The position numbers and the translations under genes were made by a program. A stretch of 64,000 bases of DNA. It comes from Methylosinus sporium (lineage in GTDB: Bacteria > Pseudomonadota > Alphaproteobacteria > Rhizobiales > Beijerinckiaceae). The stretch covers positions 1 to 64,000 of the forward strand of contig NZ_PUIV01000011.1 in the NCBI RefSeq assembly GCF_003113265.1, written 5' to 3'. Positions 26,135-35,041 of this stretch are shown in pieces (position 1 is the stretch's first letter; each line of letters starts with the position of its first letter). Below the pieces are notes generated by a model. It did not search any database, had not been told where the DNA came from, and saw nothing but the letters and a program-made list of their open reading frames with translations.

Positions 26135-27521
26135 GCGCCTGCTGTTCCTCACCGGCCATCTCGCGCTGCCGCGCCTCGAGCGCATGTTGGCGGGCTTCGG
26201 AGAGGAGGCAAGGAACTGGCGCATCCACGACATTGGTGTGAAGGTCGCGGCGCTGATGACGCAGGAGATCATCCTGCGCCGCCTGCCGCGCCCGCTCGCG
26301 GCCGATCGCGTCATATTGCCCGGCCGCTGTCGCGCCGATCTTTCCGCTCTCGCAGAGGCCTTCGGCGCCCCTTTCGAGCGTGGGCCGGAGGAGATCGCCG
26401 ATCTTCCAGCCTTCTTCGGCAAGCGCGGCGGCAAGGCCGATCTGACGCGCCATGACATGCGCATTTTCACCGAGATCGTCGACGCCTCCATCATGAGCGT
26501 GGAGGAGGTCGTCGCGCGCGCGACGATGCTGAAAGAGGCGGGCGCCGACGTCATCGATCTCGGCTGCCTGCCGGACACGCCCTTTCCGCATATGGAAGAG
26601 ACGATCGTCGCGCTGAAAGCGCGCGGCTTCTCCGTCAGCCTCGATTCGGCGAAGCGCGAGGAGCTGGAGCGCGGCGCGCGCGCCGGCGCCGATCATCTCT
26701 TGAGCCTCGACGAGCATACGCTCTCGATACTGCCGGACAATTCGCCGCTCATTCCGATTCTCGTGCCCAATCCGCACGGCGATCTCGACTCTCTGCAACG
26801 CGCCGCGCGCATCGCCGAGCGACGCGGCATTTCCTATATTCTCGATCCGATCCTCGATCCCATTCACTTCGGCCTCGCCGCCTCCATCGAGCGCTATGTC
26901 GAGACGCGCCGCCGCGAGCCGGGCGCCGAAATGATGATGGGCACGGGCAATCTCACCGAATTGACTGATGCGGATTCCTCCGGCGTCACCGCCGTTCTGC
27001 TGGGTCTGTGCTCGGAGCTGGACATTCGCCATCTGCTCACCGTGCAGGTGAGCCCGCATACGCGCCGCACTGTGCAGGAGCATGACGCGGCGCGGCGCAT
27101 GTTGTTCGCCGCCCGCGCCGACGCCGCTCTGCCCAAGGGCTATAGCGACGCGCTGCTGCAGATCCACGACAAGCGCCCCTATGCCGCGACGCCGGACGAG
27201 ATCGCCGAGCTCGCGCGCGAATTGCGCGACGAAAATTTCCGCATAGAGGTCGCCGCGGACGGCATTCACATTTACGCGCGCGGCTTTCATCGCGTGGCGC
27301 AGGACGCCATGTCGCTCTTTCCCGAGCTCGGGGTCGAGAAGGACGGCGCCCATGCCTTCTATCTCGGCGCGGAACTGATGAAGGCGGAAATCGCTTTTCG
27401 TCTGGGCAAGCGCTATCGCCAGGACGAGCCGCTGGACTTCGGCTGCGCTTCGGATAGATCGCAGGAGGACGAGACGCGCCTGCGCGAAGCCGGGCATACG
27501 CTGCGCAAGGCGAAAGACTAG
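26127..27521 (+). CDS. Dihydropteroate synthase-like protein of the H4MPT gene cluster
   Basis: A 464-residue protein. The central part has the pterin-binding barrel pattern (ADVIDLGCLPDTPFP, VSLDSAKREE, YILDPILDPIHFG, MMMGTGNLTELTDADSSG). The ~120-residue N-terminal and ~100-residue C-terminal parts are specific to the methylotroph/archaeal group annotated as DHPS-like (DUF6513). Known H4MPT gene clusters carry this orf. It is assumed to join pterin and ribofuranosyl-aniline moieties or to act nearby in H4MPT synthesis; direct evidence of the reaction is lacking as far as I know. Confidence 0.85.
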   Translation: MSERLLFLTGHLALPRLERMLAGFGEEARNWRIHDIGVKVAALMTQEIILRRLPRPLAADRVILPGRCRADLSALAEAFGAPFERGPEEIADLPAFFGKRGGKADLTRHDMRIFTEIVDASIMSVEEVVARATMLKEAGADVIDLGCLPDTPFPHMEETIVALKARGFSVSLDSAKREELERGARAGADHLLSLDEHTLSILPDNSPLIPILVPNPHGDLDSLQRAARIAERRGISYILDPILDPIHFGLAASIERYVETRRREPGAEMMMGTGNLTELTDADSSGVTAVLLGLCSELDIRHLLTVQVSPHTRRTVQEHDAARRMLFAARADAALPKGYSDALLQIHDKRPYAATPDEIAELARELRDENFRIEVAADGIHIYARGFHRVAQDAMSLFPELGVEKDGAHAFYLGAELMKAEIAFRLGKRYRQDEPLDFGCASDRSQEDETRLREAGHTLRKAKD

Positions 27522-27622
27522 ATGATCGCGAGCGAGCGCCCCCTCCCCCTCTCACGCATAGCGAGGGAGAGCTGGGGAGGAGGCGACCCCGAGCTTTCGA
27601 CGAAGGCCAGCAGGAGCGCCAG

Positions 27623-28192
27623 ATGCCGATGATCCGCGAATGCATCGTCACCACGGTCGGCCCCACGGGCCAGCATCACATCGCGCCGCTCGGCCTCATA
27701 GAGCAGGACGAATTCTGGGTCATCGCGCCCTTCCGTCCCTCGACGACGCTGACCAATCTCGAGGCCGCGCCTTTCGCCACGGCGAGCTTCATCGACGATG
27801 TGCGAATTTTCGCCGGCTGCGTCTGCGGCAAGAGCGACTGGCCGATGGAGGCCGTTCCGGGTTGGTCGGCGCCGCGCCTTTCCGCCGCCCTCACGCACGC
27901 CGAGCTGGAAGTGGCGCGCAACGAGGGCGATCCTCAGCGCCCTCGCTTCTTCTGCAAGATTAGAAAAATCGTCTCTCACAAGCCCTTTTTGGGGCTGAAC
28001 CGCGCCCAGGCGGCGGTCGTCGAGGCCGCCATTCTGGCGACGCGGCTCGGCATGATTCCCCGCGAAAAAATCGACACAGAATTGGCCTATCTCCGTATCG
28101 CGATCGACAAGACGGCCGGAGCCGCCGAGCGCGAAGCGTGGGAGCTGGTGACGGCCAAGATCGAGACTTATCTTCGAACACAGCCGGAATGA
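27623..28192 (+). CDS. DUF447 family protein (flavin-reductase-like split barrel)
   Basis: A 189-residue protein with the DUF447 pattern: MIRECIVTTVGPTGQHHIAPLGL at the start, RPSTTLTNLEAAPFATASFIDDVRIFAG, and VEAAILATRLGMIPREKI near the end. The fold is an FMN-binding split barrel. The gene is regularly linked to H4MPT/methanofuran genes in methylotrophs and archaea; its reaction is not known to me. The ~100-base gap from the DHPS-like gene carries a short GC-rich hairpin (CTCTCACGCATAGCGAGGGAGAG). GGAG lies upstream of the ATG. Confidence 0.85.
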   Translation: MPMIRECIVTTVGPTGQHHIAPLGLIEQDEFWVIAPFRPSTTLTNLEAAPFATASFIDDVRIFAGCVCGKSDWPMEAVPGWSAPRLSAALTHAELEVARNEGDPQRPRFFCKIRKIVSHKPFLGLNRAQAAVVEAAILATRLGMIPREKIDTELAYLRIAIDKTAGAAEREAWELVTAKIETYLRTQPE

Positions 28193-28267
28193 CCGATTCG
28201 GCGGAGCCGGACGGGCGGCGCGCCTCGCGCGCGAATTTCGACGCGAATTTTCGATGAAGGATGACCC

Positions 28268-28834
28268 ATGTCCGAAGCTATGACGACAGAACATCTCGAA
28301 CATGCCGAACATGCCGAGCATGTCGCCCATGAGGGCACGCCTTTCATGACGCAAGTGTCGCTGACGATCGCGATTTTCGCTGTCGTCGCCGCGACCATCG
28401 GCAGTCTGGAGACGATCGAGACCGCGGCGACGCTCGGCGCGCAGAACGCCGCTGCGCTCAGCCAGAGCAAGGCCAGCGATCAATGGGCCTTCTTTCAGGC
28501 CAAGAGCATCAAGAAGAGCGTGAACGAAGTCGCCGCCAAGCAGGGCGGGCCGCTGGCCGATCAGCTCGCCCGCGAGGCCAAGCGCTATGACGACGAGACC
28601 AAGGCGATCAAGACCGACGCCGAGGCGCTCGAGCATCGCGTCGAGGAGCATCTTCACGAGGCCGAGCATCACGAGCATCGCCATCACATTCTGACGATGG
28701 CGGTGACGCTGCTTCATGCGGCCATCGCCATAGCGACGATCGCGATCATCACCCGCGGCCGCAAATGGCCATGGTACGGCGGCCTCGCTCTCGCCGCCTC
28801 GGGCGTCATGCTCGCCGGCTACGCTTATATTTGA
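28268..28834 (+). CDS. DUF4337 family membrane protein
   Basis: A 188-residue protein. A His/Glu-rich N-terminus (EHLEHAEHAEHVAHEG) leads into one membrane segment (~30-50). A charged helical middle follows (FQAKSIKKSVNEVAAKQ.. ..AKRYDDETKAIKTDAEALEHRVEEHLHEAEHHEHRHH). Two membrane segments lie near the C-terminus. This layout matches DUF4337, whose function is unknown. The repeated His/Glu clusters could bind metal. AAGGATG precedes the ATG at 28268. Confidence 0.82.
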   Translation: MSEAMTTEHLEHAEHAEHVAHEGTPFMTQVSLTIAIFAVVAATIGSLETIETAATLGAQNAAALSQSKASDQWAFFQAKSIKKSVNEVAAKQGGPLADQLAREAKRYDDETKAIKTDAEALEHRVEEHLHEAEHHEHRHHILTMAVTLLHAAIAIATIAIITRGRKWPWYGGLALAASGVMLAGYAYI

Positions 28835-29048
28835 GCGCCCGTGAACGGCCGGGCCCGCGGCGCAGCGTCGCGGCCGCCCGGCCGAAGCCAGCCCAAATTC
28901 CGCATATTGCCGAGACTTCTGCATTAATTTCTTAGACTTGTGCCGTTTTTCGGGCTCGGCCCGCGCGAGCGGAGGGTTTCGCCGCCGCCGGGACATGGGT
29001 TGTTTTTTCCCCATCCACCGCAATCTTTTCGGTGGTGGAGTGACTCCA

Positions 29049-30632
29049 ATGTCCGCATTGAGCGAATGGCTCTTCGGCGTCGACAATCTGACGCCGCATG
29101 GTTTCTGCCTCCTCTGGGAGCCGGGTCTGATCTGGCTCTTCGCAATCTCCGACGGCTTGATCGCGCTCGCCTATTTCTCCATCCCGCTGGCGCTGGTCAT
29201 CATCGGGCAGAGACGCGCCGACCTCGTCTTTCGACCCTTGCTGTGGCTGTTCGCGGCCTTCATCCTGCTCTGCGGCGCCACCCATTGGCTGGATGTCGTC
29301 ACGCTATGGAAGCCGCTCTATGGCGTGCAGGGGATCGTCAAGGCGGCGACGGCGATCGTCTCGGTCGGCACTTCGGTCGCGCTCTGGTGGTGGCTGCCGA
29401 GCTTTCTCGCTCTGCCCTCGCCCGATCAGCTGCGCAAGGCCAACGCCGCATTGCTGGAGAGCGAGGCGCGGCTGGCCCATGCGCAGAAGATGGAGGCGAT
29501 CGGCCAGCTGACCGGCGGCATAGCGCATGATTTCAACAATGTGCTTCAGGTGATCCTCGGCTCGCTCGGCGTCATCGAGCGGCAATTGGCGCGCGGCCGC
29601 GCCGAGGAGATCGGCCCTTCCATCGGCGCCATTCGCAAAGCGACCAATTCCGCCGCCAATCTCATCGACCGGCTGCTCGCCTTCTCCCGCCGGCAGACGC
29701 TGCTGCCGCGCGTCGTCGCGCCGGACAGGCTCGTCGTCGGGCTCGAAGATCTGCTGCGGCGAACGCTGGGCGGCGGCATAGAGCTCGATCTGCGTCTCGG
29801 TCGGTGTCGGCGCAATGTCGTATGCGACCCGTCGCAGCTCGAGAGCGCGCTGCTCAATCTCGCGATCAACGCGCGCGACGCCATGCCCAAAGGCGGCGTG
29901 CTGGAGATCGCCACCGCCGATCGCCGCCGCGAGGCCGACGCCGGCGAACCCGACATCGCGCCCGGCGACTATGTCGAGATCAGCGTGACGGACAATGGCG
30001 CCGGCATGAGCTGCGACGTGCTGGCGCATGTCTTCGAGCCTTTCTTCACGACCAAGCCGGTGGGGCGCGGCACCGGCCTCGGCCTCTCGCAGATCTATGG
30101 CTTCATAAAGCAATCGGGCGGCTTCGTGCGCATAGACAGCGCGCCGGGAAAAGGGACCGCCGTGCGCCTCTATCTGCCCGGGCGCGACCCTCCGAATGCC
30201 GCGCCGGCAGAAGCCGTCGCCGCCCCGGAGCGGACGCCGGAGAGCCTCGCCGCGCCCTGCGGAAAAACGCTGCTCGTCGAAGATCAGCTGGAGGTGCGAA
30301 TGCAGATCGCCGACACGCTCGAAGAGATGGGCTGCGAGGTCATAGAGGCCGATGACGGAAGCGCCGGGCTGGAGGTCGTCGAATCGGATGAGAAATTGCG
30401 CCTTCTGGTGACGGATGTCGGCCTGCCGGGCGTCAGCGGACGCCAGCTCGCCGAAGCCGCGCGCGCCGCGCGTCCCGATCTCCCCATACTGCTCATCACC
30501 GGCTATGCCGGGAAATCGCTCGACAGCCTCGATCCCGCATCGAACATAGAAGTTCTGCGCAAGCCCTTCACGCTCGAGGAGCTGACGACGCGCGTGCGAG
30601 CCTTGCTCGCGCGCACCGCCGCTGCGCAATAG
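29049..30632 (+). CDS. Hybrid histidine kinase with ethylene-receptor-type transmembrane sensor
   Basis: A 527-residue protein. Residues ~25-105 are three membrane helices resembling the ethylene-binding domain of plant ETR1 and cyanobacterial SynEtr1 (SDGLIALAYFSIPL; AAFILLCGATHW). D35, Y42, I72, C75 and H79 match ETR1 D25, Y32, I62, C65 and H69 at a constant offset of ten, so the Cu(I)/ethylene site is complete. There is no GAF domain: a short linker leads to HisKA (phospho-His H160 in GGIAHDFNN), HATPase_c (NLAINARDAMP; DNGAGM; FEPFFTTK; GTGLGLS) and a C-terminal receiver (TDVGLPG, D456). I chose ATG 29049 with GGAG upstream. The gene lies within the C1 cofactor region. Confidence 0.9.
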   Translation: MSALSEWLFGVDNLTPHGFCLLWEPGLIWLFAISDGLIALAYFSIPLALVIIGQRRADLVFRPLLWLFAAFILLCGATHWLDVVTLWKPLYGVQGIVKAATAIVSVGTSVALWWWLPSFLALPSPDQLRKANAALLESEARLAHAQKMEAIGQLTGGIAHDFNNVLQVILGSLGVIERQLARGRAEEIGPSIGAIRKATNSAANLIDRLLAFSRRQTLLPRVVAPDRLVVGLEDLLRRTLGGGIELDLRLGRCRRNVVCDPSQLESALLNLAINARDAMPKGGVLEIATADRRREADAGEPDIAPGDYVEISVTDNGAGMSCDVLAHVFEPFFTTKPVGRGTGLGLSQIYGFIKQSGGFVRIDSAPGKGTAVRLYLPGRDPPNAAPAEAVAAPERTPESLAAPCGKTLLVEDQLEVRMQIADTLEEMGCEVIEADDGSAGLEVVESDEKLRLLVTDVGLPGVSGRQLAEAARAARPDLPILLITGYAGKSLDSLDPASNIEVLRKPFTLEELTTRVRALLARTAAAQ

Positions 30633-30641
30633 AATGCGCGC

Positions 30642-31664
30642 TCAACCGGAGGCGAGCAGCGCTACCGCGCAGGCCGGCGCGCAATCGGCGGCCTCTCGCG
30701 CGACGTCCGGCGTCGCATCGATGAGATCGGCGATGTCGCGATAGGCGCGGCCTTCGGCCAGAGCGAGACGCGCGACCAACGCGCGGCCGACGCCGGCGCC
30801 GATGACGGGCGCGTCCTCCGCCACCGCCGCGCGCGAGCGCAGCAGCGCGATCTGATCCTCGATCGAGCGCATCTGCGCGCGGGCGAGAAAATCCGCGAAG
30901 GCGCGCCATTGCGCGGGCGTCGCCTCGGCGGCGTCGCGGCCGGCGAGGCGGGCGAGGCGCGCGATCGATTCGGCGACGCTCTTGCCGCGCCCGTCGGCGG
31001 TCGGCTCGGAGTCCTTCGCGGCGAGATCGCCGGTCACGCGGCGCACATCCGCCATTGTGGCGAAGCTTTCGCGCGCCGGCGGGGTCCAGCGGCCGGCCAT
31101 GGGCGCGAGGGTCACGCCGGCCAGCGGATCGCCGCGCGACAGGCCCGTGTAGAGCAGCTCGCCATTGGCGAGGCGTGCGGCGTCGCCGCCGCCGATGGCG
31201 CTCACGCGGCCGCCGCGAATGGGGACGAGATCAGTGGTCGTCGAGCCCATGTCGATGAACAGCGCCTCGGGAATGCGCCGCGCCACCAGCTCCGCGCTCG
31301 CCCGCCAATTGGCGGAGGCGATCGCCTGCTCGGCGCCGCGAAGCGCGTCGAAGGGGAGCAGGCCGGCCTCCCCGGCGTAGAACAGCGTCTGCGCGCCCTT
31401 CACCCGCCGGGCGACCGCCGAGGCGATGGTCGTGACGCCGGCGGCGCGCGTCTCGAAAGCGTCGGAGAGCTCGGCCGTCATAGTGACGGCGAAACGATCG
31501 GCCGCGCCGAGCCGCGCGACGGCCTCCTCTATCGCGCCCTCGAGCCGCGCGAGGCCGTAATGCGGATTGCAGGGCAGCAGCAGCACCTCGACGATCCGCC
31601 CGTCGCTGGCGCGCGCGGCTTTCAGATGCGCGCCGCCTATGTCGAAGCCGATGACGCTGGCCAT
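30642..31664 (-). CDS. mfnF: Hydantoinase-like H4MPT-linked C1 protein, MfnF-like
   Basis: A 340-residue actin-like ATPase-fold protein. VIGFDIGGAHLKAA at the N-terminus, FIDMGSTTTDLVPI in the middle and VIGAGVGRALV near the end are the phosphate and adenosine motifs. The family was long called a probable H4MPT-linked C1 transfer protein. Archaeal MfnF couples the furan diphosphate to gamma-glutamyltyramine in methanofuran synthesis, and this places it in the same pathway as mfnB and mfnE here. It lies on the opposite strand, convergent with the sensor kinase (stops 9 bases apart) and downstream of fae. The start is ATG at 31664. Confidence 0.85.
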   Translation of the reverse strand: MASVIGFDIGGAHLKAARASDGRIVEVLLLPCNPHYGLARLEGAIEEAVARLGAADRFAVTMTAELSDAFETRAAGVTTIASAVARRVKGAQTLFYAGEAGLLPFDALRGAEQAIASANWRASAELVARRIPEALFIDMGSTTTDLVPIRGGRVSAIGGGDAARLANGELLYTGLSRGDPLAGVTLAPMAGRWTPPARESFATMADVRRVTGDLAAKDSEPTADGRGKSVAESIARLARLAGRDAAEATPAQWRAFADFLARAQMRSIEDQIALLRSRAAVAEDAPVIGAGVGRALVARLALAEGRAYRDIADLIDATPDVAREAADCAPACAVALLASG

Positions 31665-31741
31665 GAGCCTTTCCGTTTCCGGCTCGCGCCCCGAGCCCCT
31701 CTTCCCGTACGCGGGGAGAGAGGGAATTCTGCGCGCGCTCT

Positions 31742-31776
31742 CAAAAAGCAAAAGGGGAGCCGCGAACGGCTCCCCC
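31742..31776 (-). terminator. Rho-independent terminator of fae
   Basis: On the - strand, a perfect 9-bp stem GGGGAGCCG/CGGCTCCCC (31767-31775 with 31754-31762) with loop TTCG, then TTTTGCTTTTT. It lies 27 bases after the fae stop, between fae and mfnF. Confidence 0.9.
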
Positions 31777-31802
31777 GACGATAAATGATCCGGTCGAAGC
31801 CG

Positions 31803-32312
31803 TCAGTTGGCGCCGAAAGGATGCTTGACGTCGTTGCGCTTGGCGACGACTTCGGCGGCCTTCGGCTCGCCCTTGATGGCGCGCGCGATGGCTTCCTTGG
31901 TGGCCTGATAGTTGTACTCCTGGATCTTCTTGTCGTCGTTCGCTTCCCAATGGATGAACACGCCGACCGAGATGAACAGGTCGTCGGCCTCGGCGACCGG
32001 GATCACGCCTTCGGCGACCGAATCGGCGACGGCCTTGGCGACGCCGGCCTGGGCCGGTCCGAACATCTGAACGGCCTGCTTGGCGTTCTTGATGGTGACC
32101 TTGTTGAAGAGGATCGTGTTCGGCTTGGCCAGCAGGTTCGGCGCAACGACGGCGAGCAGCGTGGTGAAGCCGTCCTTGTTGTTGACCAGCGCATTGGCGA
32201 AGGCGGTCTCGGCGGCGCTGCCGCGCGGTCCGATCAGCAGGTCGATGTGGGCGACCTCATTGCCTTCGCCGACGAGCGACTCACCGACCAAAAGCTTGTT
32301 GATCACGGCCAT
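31803..32312 (-). CDS. fae: Formaldehyde-activating enzyme
   Basis: A 169-residue enzyme that condenses formaldehyde with H4MPT to methylene-H4MPT in the cytoplasm, the entry to the H4MPT oxidation pathway of methylotrophs. The sequence is textbook Fae: [25 protein letters not shown] (catalytic His), [42 protein letters not shown] and the end [11 protein letters not shown]. It follows mtdB on the same strand with a 135-base gap and ends in a strong terminator, as expected for a very highly expressed gene. Confidence 0.98.
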   Translation of the reverse strand: MAVINKLLVGESLVGEGNEVAHIDLLIGPRGSAAETAFANALVNNKDGFTTLLAVVAPNLLAKPNTILFNKVTIKNAKQAVQMFGPAQAGVAKAVADSVAEGVIPVAEADDLFISVGVFIHWEANDDKKIQEYNYQATKEAIARAIKGEPKAAEVVAKRNDVKHPFGAN

Positions 32313-32447
32313 TTTCTTTTCCTCATGGCATATCGCTGGGGGAATCCGAGCGAGGGAAGACGCGCCGCCGTCATCAATCATTTTCGCATGACGGCGGCAA
32401 GTCGGGACGAAACCGTCGGGACGAGACCCGATCCAGATTCGAGCGGC

Positions 32448-33338
32448 TCAGAGCAGGCTGCGCGCCAGCGCGAAAGCGTGGCGGAAGTCGAGACGCAGCG
32501 GCTTGTCGGAAGTGGTCATCTGCCGGAAGAGACCGGCCTCCGTTCCGTATTTGATGTCGCCGATGGCGAGCGCGCCGATGCCGAGCGCGCCCGACGGCAG
32601 TTCGACGCCCTTGTCGTGCAGCTTGACGCCCTCGACGCCGAGCGGCGGCACGGCGTTGACGTCCGCGGCGATGAGCAGCGATTTGGCGGCGGCGAGATCT
32701 TCCGCGGACAGAACTTGCACGCCGGCGCGGGCCGCGCAGAGCGCGATCTCATGCTCGACGAGGAGGGCGCGCACCTGCTCGGCCTTGCTGCCGTCGGCGG
32801 GCGTCACCTTCACGCCGAAGCGCTTCTCGATCTCCTCGGCCTGCGTCGTCACGCGCTCGAGGCCGCTATAGCCGACGATCGTCACCTCGGCGCCCTCGAG
32901 CGCGGCGATGACGGCGGAGGAATAGCCGACGACGCCGGTCGCGCCATAGACGACGATCTTGGCGCCCTTCAGCTCGCGGCCCTTCTTCTCGCGCAGCACC
33001 TTCTCGACGAAGGCGACCATGGCGCCGGCGGTGGTGAAGGAGCCGTAAGGATCGGCGAAGAGCGAAATTTCGAAGGGCTTCAGCAGCGCCTTCTCGGCGG
33101 CGTCCAGCATGTCGAGCGCGAGCACGGCGTCACGGCCGGCGAAGAAAATTCCGGTGCGCAGGGCGGCCGAGGGCGCGCGGGAGAACATGGCGTCCTGCAC
33201 CAGCGCCGTCACCTCGTCGAGAGTGACATTCGTATAAGGAATCGCCACGTCGAAGCCCGCGTCGATCGCCATGTTGACGTCGAACGGGCTCATATGCTTC
33301 AGCGTGCTCAACATATGAAGGATCGATTTGGCGGCCAT
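32448..33338 (-). CDS. mtdB: NAD(P)-dependent methylene-tetrahydromethanopterin dehydrogenase
   Basis: A 296-residue enzyme that oxidises methylene-H4MPT to methenyl-H4MPT, the step after Fae. It has the MtdA/MtdB N-terminus (ILHMLSTLKHMSPFDVNMAIDAGFD), FADPYGSFTTAGAMVA and the nucleotide-binding KIVVYGATGVVGYSSA. I call MtdB and not MtdA because of the adjacent fae and overall similarity; the distinction would need an alignment. The 218 bases upstream to the small secreted-protein gene should hold its promoter; I see no clear match. Confidence 0.93.
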   Translation of the reverse strand: MAAKSILHMLSTLKHMSPFDVNMAIDAGFDVAIPYTNVTLDEVTALVQDAMFSRAPSAALRTGIFFAGRDAVLALDMLDAAEKALLKPFEISLFADPYGSFTTAGAMVAFVEKVLREKKGRELKGAKIVVYGATGVVGYSSAVIAALEGAEVTIVGYSGLERVTTQAEEIEKRFGVKVTPADGSKAEQVRALLVEHEIALCAARAGVQVLSAEDLAAAKSLLIAADVNAVPPLGVEGVKLHDKGVELPSGALGIGALAIGDIKYGTEAGLFRQMTTSDKPLRLDFRHAFALARSLL

Positions 33339-33556
33339 GGGAAATTCCTAACCTTTCTGTCCGTTCCTCACGCGTTCCGGCGCGCGAATGCGCAGCGCCG
33401 CGTAACGCCGAGCTTGGAGAAGCTTTTCGGTGATACCGGGACGGCGGGCGCGAGCGGAGCCCCGGTCTCGAATGGCGAGACGCATAGACCGCAGAACGGG
33501 GCGAATGTCCAGCCTATTGTCCCGACGCGCGACAGCGGAAGCGCGAGGGCGTGGGC

Positions 33557-33802
33557 TCAATAGCCGAAAGGCGAGGGCGCGAAGGCGGAGCCGGCGCCCG
33601 GCGGATCGAAGCGATAGCCGTCGGCGCCCCAGACCGGCGCGGGGCGAGCGGGCGCCGCGGGGACGGCATAAGCGGGAGCGGCATAGGCGGGGACGGCCGG
33701 CTGCGCATAGGCCTGTGGCTGGCGGGAGGCGCGCTTGGCCTCGGCGGGAGCGGCGGCGAGCGCGCCGGCGAGCAGGACGATCGCAAAGCCGCCGATTTTC
33801 AT
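33557..33802 (-). CDS. Small Ala/Pro-rich secreted protein
   Basis: An 81-residue protein. Residues 1-~22 (MKIGGFAIVLLAGALAAAPAEA) are a clear Sec signal peptide with an AEA cleavage site. The mature part is low complexity, rich in Ala, Pro and Tyr (PAYAAPAYAVPAAPARP), ending in FAPSPFGY. It probably sits in the periplasm or envelope. Function unknown. The signal peptide argues that it is a real gene. Confidence 0.65.
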   Translation of the reverse strand: MKIGGFAIVLLAGALAAAPAEAKRASRQPQAYAQPAVPAYAAPAYAVPAAPARPAPVWGADGYRFDPPGAGSAFAPSPFGY

Positions 33803-33961
33803 GATCCATTGCCCCCATTGACCGCAGATGCGGCTCCGCTGGGGAAAATCGGGCGGCGCCCGGCGGCGTCAAGGGCGCCGCTGCGCGCGACGGCTTTCGC
33901 GATGCGTTTCCTCGTCATCCCTTATTGCCATCGGCTCGAGCTGGGCGCATTCTTCGCGCCC

Positions 33962-34372
33962 ATGTCGGACGAGGCGTCTCTACTCGCGGCCAACGCCGCT
34001 TATTATCGAGCCTTCGTCGCCGCAGACCCGGACGGGATGGCGGCGATCTGGGGCGATGAGGAAATCTGCTGCATCCATCCCGGCTGGCCGCCGATCTTCG
34101 GGCGCGAGCAGGTGCTGGCCTCCTTTCGCGAGATTTTGCGCAACCCCATGCAGGACCCGGTTCTGCGCCGCAGCGAGCGGGCGCTGCTCTGCGGCTCCGA
34201 GGGACGCATCGTCTGCATCGAGATGGTCGGCCAGGCGGCGCTCGTCGCCACCAACAGCTTCCGGCTCGTCGATGGCGCGTGGCGGCTGGTGCATCATCAG
34301 GCGAGCCCGCTGATGGTCCAGAGCGAGCCGCCGCCGACCCCGCAGGCGCCGCCGACGCGCTCGCTGCATTGA
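33962..34372 (+). CDS. SnoaL-like/NTF2-fold protein
   Basis: A 136-residue protein with an NTF2-like pattern: a helical start ([53 protein letters not shown]), then strands ending in [21 protein letters not shown]. This DUF4440/SnoaL-like group often acts as small hydrolases, isomerases or binding modules; no substrate is known. ATG 33962 fits the family; an in-frame ATG at 33902 would add 20 residues. The C-terminal Pro-rich tail is variable in this family. Confidence 0.82.
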   Translation: MSDEASLLAANAAYYRAFVAADPDGMAAIWGDEEICCIHPGWPPIFGREQVLASFREILRNPMQDPVLRRSERALLCGSEGRIVCIEMVGQAALVATNSFRLVDGAWRLVHHQASPLMVQSEPPPTPQAPPTRSLH

Positions 34373-34427
34373 TGGTTCGCAGGTTCGCCGAAGCTTCACA
34401 GCAACGCCATCGTGGCGACATCCCCTG

Positions 34428-34457
34428 TTGACCTTTCGCCGCCCCTGCCTCTATAAG
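34428..34457 (+). promoter_or_regulatory. Candidate sigma-70 promoter of rpmB
   Basis: TTGACC (34428-34433) and TATAAG (34452-34457) with an 18-base spacer, ~118 bases before the rpmB start. The match to the housekeeping consensus is good at both hexamers. Confidence 0.65.
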
Positions 34458-34574
34458 ACCGCCCAACCAAGGGCCTGCCTCCCGGGGCGTGGAGCCTTTG
34501 CGCGAATTTCATATCATACGGCCATCGAATGGCGCGGGCCCCCGCGCTCCGCGCCGATCGAAAGGAAAAAGACA

Positions 34575-34868
34575 ATGTCCCGCCGTTGCGAACTGACCGG
34601 CAAAGGCGTGCAGACGGGCAATCTCGTCAGCCACTCCAATCGCAAGACGCGCACCCGCTTTCTGCCCAATCTGGTCAATGTGACGCTGGCCTCGGACGCG
34701 CTGGCGCGCTCCGTCCGCCTTCGCGTCTCGGCGGCGGCTCTGCGCTCTGTCGAGCATCGCGGCGGCCTGGACGGCTTCCTCGTCAAGGCGCGCGACACGG
34801 AGCTCTCCGACGACGCCCGCGCGCTGAAGCGCGAGATCGTCAAGAAGCTGGCCACAGCGACCGCCTGA
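34575..34868 (+). CDS. rpmB: 50S ribosomal protein L28
   Basis: A 97-residue L28 with the family start [33 protein letters not shown]-type sequence and [22 protein letters not shown]. It lacks the full set of zinc-binding Cys, like other alphaproteobacterial L28. AAAGGAAAAA precedes the ATG at 34575. It is followed by a strong terminator. Confidence 0.97.
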   Translation: MSRRCELTGKGVQTGNLVSHSNRKTRTRFLPNLVNVTLASDALARSVRLRVSAAALRSVEHRGGLDGFLVKARDTELSDDARALKREIVKKLATATA

Positions 34869-34943
34869 TCTCGACGCCACGGGAAGCGGACCTTTAGGCT
34901 CGGTCTCTTCGGGCGCAAAGACGATCCGGCGCAAAGACAAATA

Positions 34944-34979
34944 GACCCCGCGCTCTGGGAAGAGCGCGGGGTCTTTCCT
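34944..34979 (+). terminator. Rho-independent terminator of rpmB
   Basis: A perfect 13-bp stem GACCCCGCGCTCT/AGAGCGCGGGGTC (34944-34956 with 34961-34973), a 4-base loop, then TTTCC. It lies 75 bases after the rpmB stop. Confidence 0.88.
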
Positions 34980-35041
34980 GTTTCGGCCGCCCTCGCCGGC
35001 GCCGGCCCCCCAGCCGCGCGCCGGCGATCGCTCCGGGCGTG

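Noticed and set aside
27537-27580. Short palindrome before DUF447 as a terminator
   Set aside because: There is no U-tract, and the position inside a co-oriented gene set makes termination unlikely.
31785-33563. A 592-codon + frame opposite fae and mtdB
   Set aside because: Both fae and mtdB on the - strand are certain; the + frame is a by-product of their codon bias.
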